This document shows, in pieces, positions 62,425 to 64,000 of a stretch of 64,000 nt of DNA. Source of the DNA: Acidobacteriota bacterium (GTDB taxonomy: Bacteria; Acidobacteriota; Holophagae; Acanthopleuribacterales; Acanthopleuribacteraceae); the NCBI GenBank assembly GCA_020637335.1, contig JACJWC010000016.1, positions 74,231-138,230 on the forward strand. The letters run 5' to 3'. The position numbers and the translations under genes were made by a program. Positions within the stretch are counted from its first letter, which is position 1. The number at the start of each line of letters is the position of its first letter. The notes under the pieces were generated by a model that searched no databases, had not been told where the DNA came from, and saw only the letters and a program-made list of their open reading frames with translations.

Positions 62425-63013
62425 TTACGGTTTTCCCTGCTTCTTGCGGTTCGCCAGGCGCAAACGGGTCATCTTTTCGCGCATGCCGCCGTCTTTGAGG
62501 AAAGCCGTTTCCAGCGCTTTTAGCTGCCTGAAGAGAAGAAAGTCCGTCTGTTTAATGCGCACGATGGCCATATTGGCAATGGTCTCTGGCTGTCGGGTTT
62601 TCACCAAGGTCATAAAAAAACGGGAATCGTTATGTTTTCGGCCCAGCTTGCGCATGGCGTTGCGTTCAACGGAGTTTTCGGTCCACTGGGGATGGTTGCG
62701 CGTGCGCAAATAATCTTGGTAATCGAATAAGAGTTCCTGCAAACTGGCCTTGGCCACGTTGATCAACTTTATTTCCATTTCGCTGGACGTGGTCGAAGCA
62801 GCACAGCCCTCAACAATATTCTGCTTCCCTGAGCGAGCGGTCTGAACCATTTGATCAATCGTGCGGTCACCGTTTAAGGTAGTGCTGACAGAAATAAAAG
62901 GTTATGTCGTAAATGACTTCAGCCTTCTGATAATTGATCAGTTGGCGGTCATTGCCCCGCCTGGGAATAAGCTCCTCAGCAATGAGCCCACCAACCGCCC
63001 AAACCAAACTCAA
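62425..63013 (-). pseudogene. Frameshifted four-helix-bundle suffix (IVP-like) protein
   Basis: The 3' part (62425-62850) encodes MVQTARSGKQNIVEGCAAS and a helical remainder, the core of the four-helix-bundle suffix family related to 23S rRNA intervening-sequence proteins. The missing N-terminal part is upstream in another frame: translating 63013 to about 62862 gives IPRRGNDRQLINYQKAEVIYDITFYFCQHYL, and a one-base shift at an AAA run (near 62873) joins it to NGDRTIDQMVQTARSG. The intact gene would be about 195 residues, starting near a TTG at 63013 preceded by AGGGG. It is either a real disruption or a sequencing error. The protein probably binds nucleic acid. 9-bp arrays flank it on both sides. 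Confidence 0.75.
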
Positions 63014-63041
63014 AAAGTCCCCTGCCAGACCTATTTGACTC

Positions 63042-63068
63042 AAAGGAGCAAAAGGACGCCAAGGACCT
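63042..63068. repeat. Three 9-bp AAGGA-type units
   Basis: AAAGGAGCA, AAAGGACGC and CAAGGACCT follow each other just upstream of the frameshifted four-helix-bundle gene. The period matches the other two arrays (9 bases) but the unit differs. Confidence 0.55.
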
Positions 63069-63169
63069 GAAGCTTCCCAGGTTTAAAAAACCTGCTCTGC
63101 ACAACATGCAAAATCCTCCCTATCTTAAAAAGTTCAAAGGGTTAAAATTAGATTTATTGGAGATTGACG

Positions 63170-64000
63170 ATGTTGACATGCTTGGTTTTCTTTTTATTGG
63201 GTGGTTTTGCAGGTGACGAACCCCTGCGAAGCTATGCGAGCCAATATGAATCTTTACGCCTTTCATTGGGGCCAGATTGGGTGGTTAAGATTGGGGACGA
63301 AAACCCATACGTTTTTACTGCCCAGAACTTGAAACTACAGGCCAGCTTAGTCATATCCGGGAATCAGCATTTTTTGAGCTCTCGTGAACAGAAGGTTTTT
63401 ATCTATGCGATTCTAGGTCAGTTTGATAACCCTCAGGTTCTAGAGGTTCGGAGAGATGACCGCGAAGCTTTGAAGTGCATAACGGTTGTTATGGAGGGCT
63501 CCAAATTAGGAACCCGGATTCGAATGGCCAATTGCCAGTTTGGTACAGGTTGGAAATTCTTCAATCTCAACTATTCCGTCCCCGCAACGAAAAAAGACCA
63601 ACTGGATCCAGAATTATCCAAGATTTTTTCTCACATGCAGTTTAAGGAAAAGGGACCAGGCCAGGAAACGAGCTATTCTGCGGACATGACGCCTTTAAAA
63701 CACCTGCTCAAACCGGGGGTATTAACTGTAAGCCGGGACTTTTTTGAAGCTGTAGCTCAGGATGATGTGGATTATGGCCGATTGGAAAGCCTTTTCAAGC
63801 AAGGTGCAGACCCCAATTGGTATAAGGACAGTGCTGCCCCGCTGTTGATTGCGGCGATGAAAAATGACTTGAAGCTGATTCGCTGGCTCTGCGAGCACGG
63901 TGCGGAGGCGGACCATCCCATGGTGGATTCCACCGTCGTTTCCCTTTCAAGTAACCCGCCAATTCCGGCCTTTATTCAACGTCGGGCAGAAGCAGAACGC
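63170..64000 (+). CDS. Secreted ankyrin-repeat protein (partial, C-terminus off window)
   Basis: The frame runs from ATG 63170 (GGAG 7 bases upstream) to the right edge without a stop, at least 277 residues. A signal peptide (MLTCLVFFLLGGFAG) leads to a beta-rich domain of about 150 residues. Ankyrin repeats begin at about 195: EAVAQDDVDYGRLESLFKQGADPN and LLIAAMKNDLKLIRWLCEHGAEAD. Ankyrin repeats bind proteins; the periplasmic location is inferred from the signal. The upstream gap 63069-63169 is AT-rich and holds no other gene that I can see. Confidence 0.8.
   Translation, partial: MLTCLVFFLLGGFAGDEPLRSYASQYESLRLSLGPDWVVKIGDENPYVFTAQNLKLQASLVISGNQHFLSSREQKVFIYAILGQFDNPQVLEVRRDDREALKCITVVMEGSKLGTRIRMANCQFGTGWKFFNLNYSVPATKKDQLDPELSKIFSHMQFKEKGPGQETSYSADMTPLKHLLKPGVLTVSRDFFEAVAQDDVDYGRLESLFKQGADPNWYKDSAAPLLIAAMKNDLKLIRWLCEHGAEADHPMVDSTVVSLSSNPPIPAFIQRRAEAER

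Noticed and set aside
1..64000. CRISPR arrays, tRNA and rRNA genes, insertion sequences
   Set aside because: I looked for regularly spaced direct repeats, cloverleaf-type sequences and transposase motifs (DDE, HUH) and recognised none. A tRNAscan or IS search could find something I missed.

Overview
The window comes from a Gram-negative bacterium of medium G+C content. It carries outer-membrane and periplasmic proteins, two diguanylate cyclases, a menaquinone-type UbiA/UbiX pair, SBBP and FG-GAP propeller proteins, and a large secreted BNR-repeat protein whose C-terminal modules resemble those common in Acidobacteriota. An Acidobacteriota (Holophagae or Acanthopleuribacter-like) origin is my best guess, but it is an inference from gene content only. 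No rRNA, tRNA, CRISPR array or insertion sequence was recognised.

Layout. 1-10.6 kb (mostly minus): a partial DUF7948/SBBP protein, two overlapping FG-GAP/VCBS propeller proteins, a REC-GGDEF-REC-HPt regulator and a 1486-residue BNR-repeat protein. 10.6-22.7 kb: mixed housekeeping genes: an ArsC-like reductase, a TMTC-like membrane protein with an apparent frameshift at a T6 run, a DUF1573 protein, MoeB-rhodanese, an M14 carboxypeptidase, dihydrolipoamide dehydrogenase, UbiX, UbiA/MqnP, a TPR-GGDEF protein and methionine aminopeptidase. 22.7-23.9 kb: a response regulator coupled to an unknown protein.

23.9-44.2 kb is the most striking region. Five tightly packed minus-strand genes (36123-40790, 31972-36147, 29346-31982, 26231-29344, 23907-26234) encode, in transcription order, a giant outer-membrane-barrel-like protein, a CapB/PgsB amide ligase with a roughly 700-residue HEAT-like N-terminal extension, a CHASE2/PAS pseudo-histidine-kinase lacking the phospho-acceptor His, a CapC/PgsC protein with the membrane domain duplicated and a roughly 630-residue soluble tail, and a membrane-anchored periplasmic protein. 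Divergent to it is a CapA/PgsA-type lipoprotein followed by an aldo/keto reductase. This has the signature of a poly-gamma-glutamate-type (amide-linked polymer) synthesis machine, expanded and given an apparent route through the outer membrane. I know of no described system of this architecture.

44.2-51.7 kb: an arsenite methyltransferase, an ArsB/NhaD-type transporter with a CBS-domain partner, DUF1579 and DUF2007-like proteins, and a ferrous iron operon (Cys-rich membrane peptide, FeoA, FeoB) behind a candidate Fur-controlled promoter. 51.2-54.6 kb: a DUF3291 protein, a HipB/HipA toxin-antitoxin pair with an operator overlapping its promoter, a small secreted protein and a 38-residue Lys-rich peptide. 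54.5-60.2 kb: a NYN-LOTUS RNA-metabolism protein, an APC permease, a Kef/CPA2 antiporter and a quinone oxidoreductase. 60.3-64 kb: small envelope proteins, an SDR-like oxidoreductase, a frameshifted four-helix-bundle (IVP-like) gene bracketed by arrays of 9-bp repeats, and a partial ankyrin-repeat protein running off the right edge.
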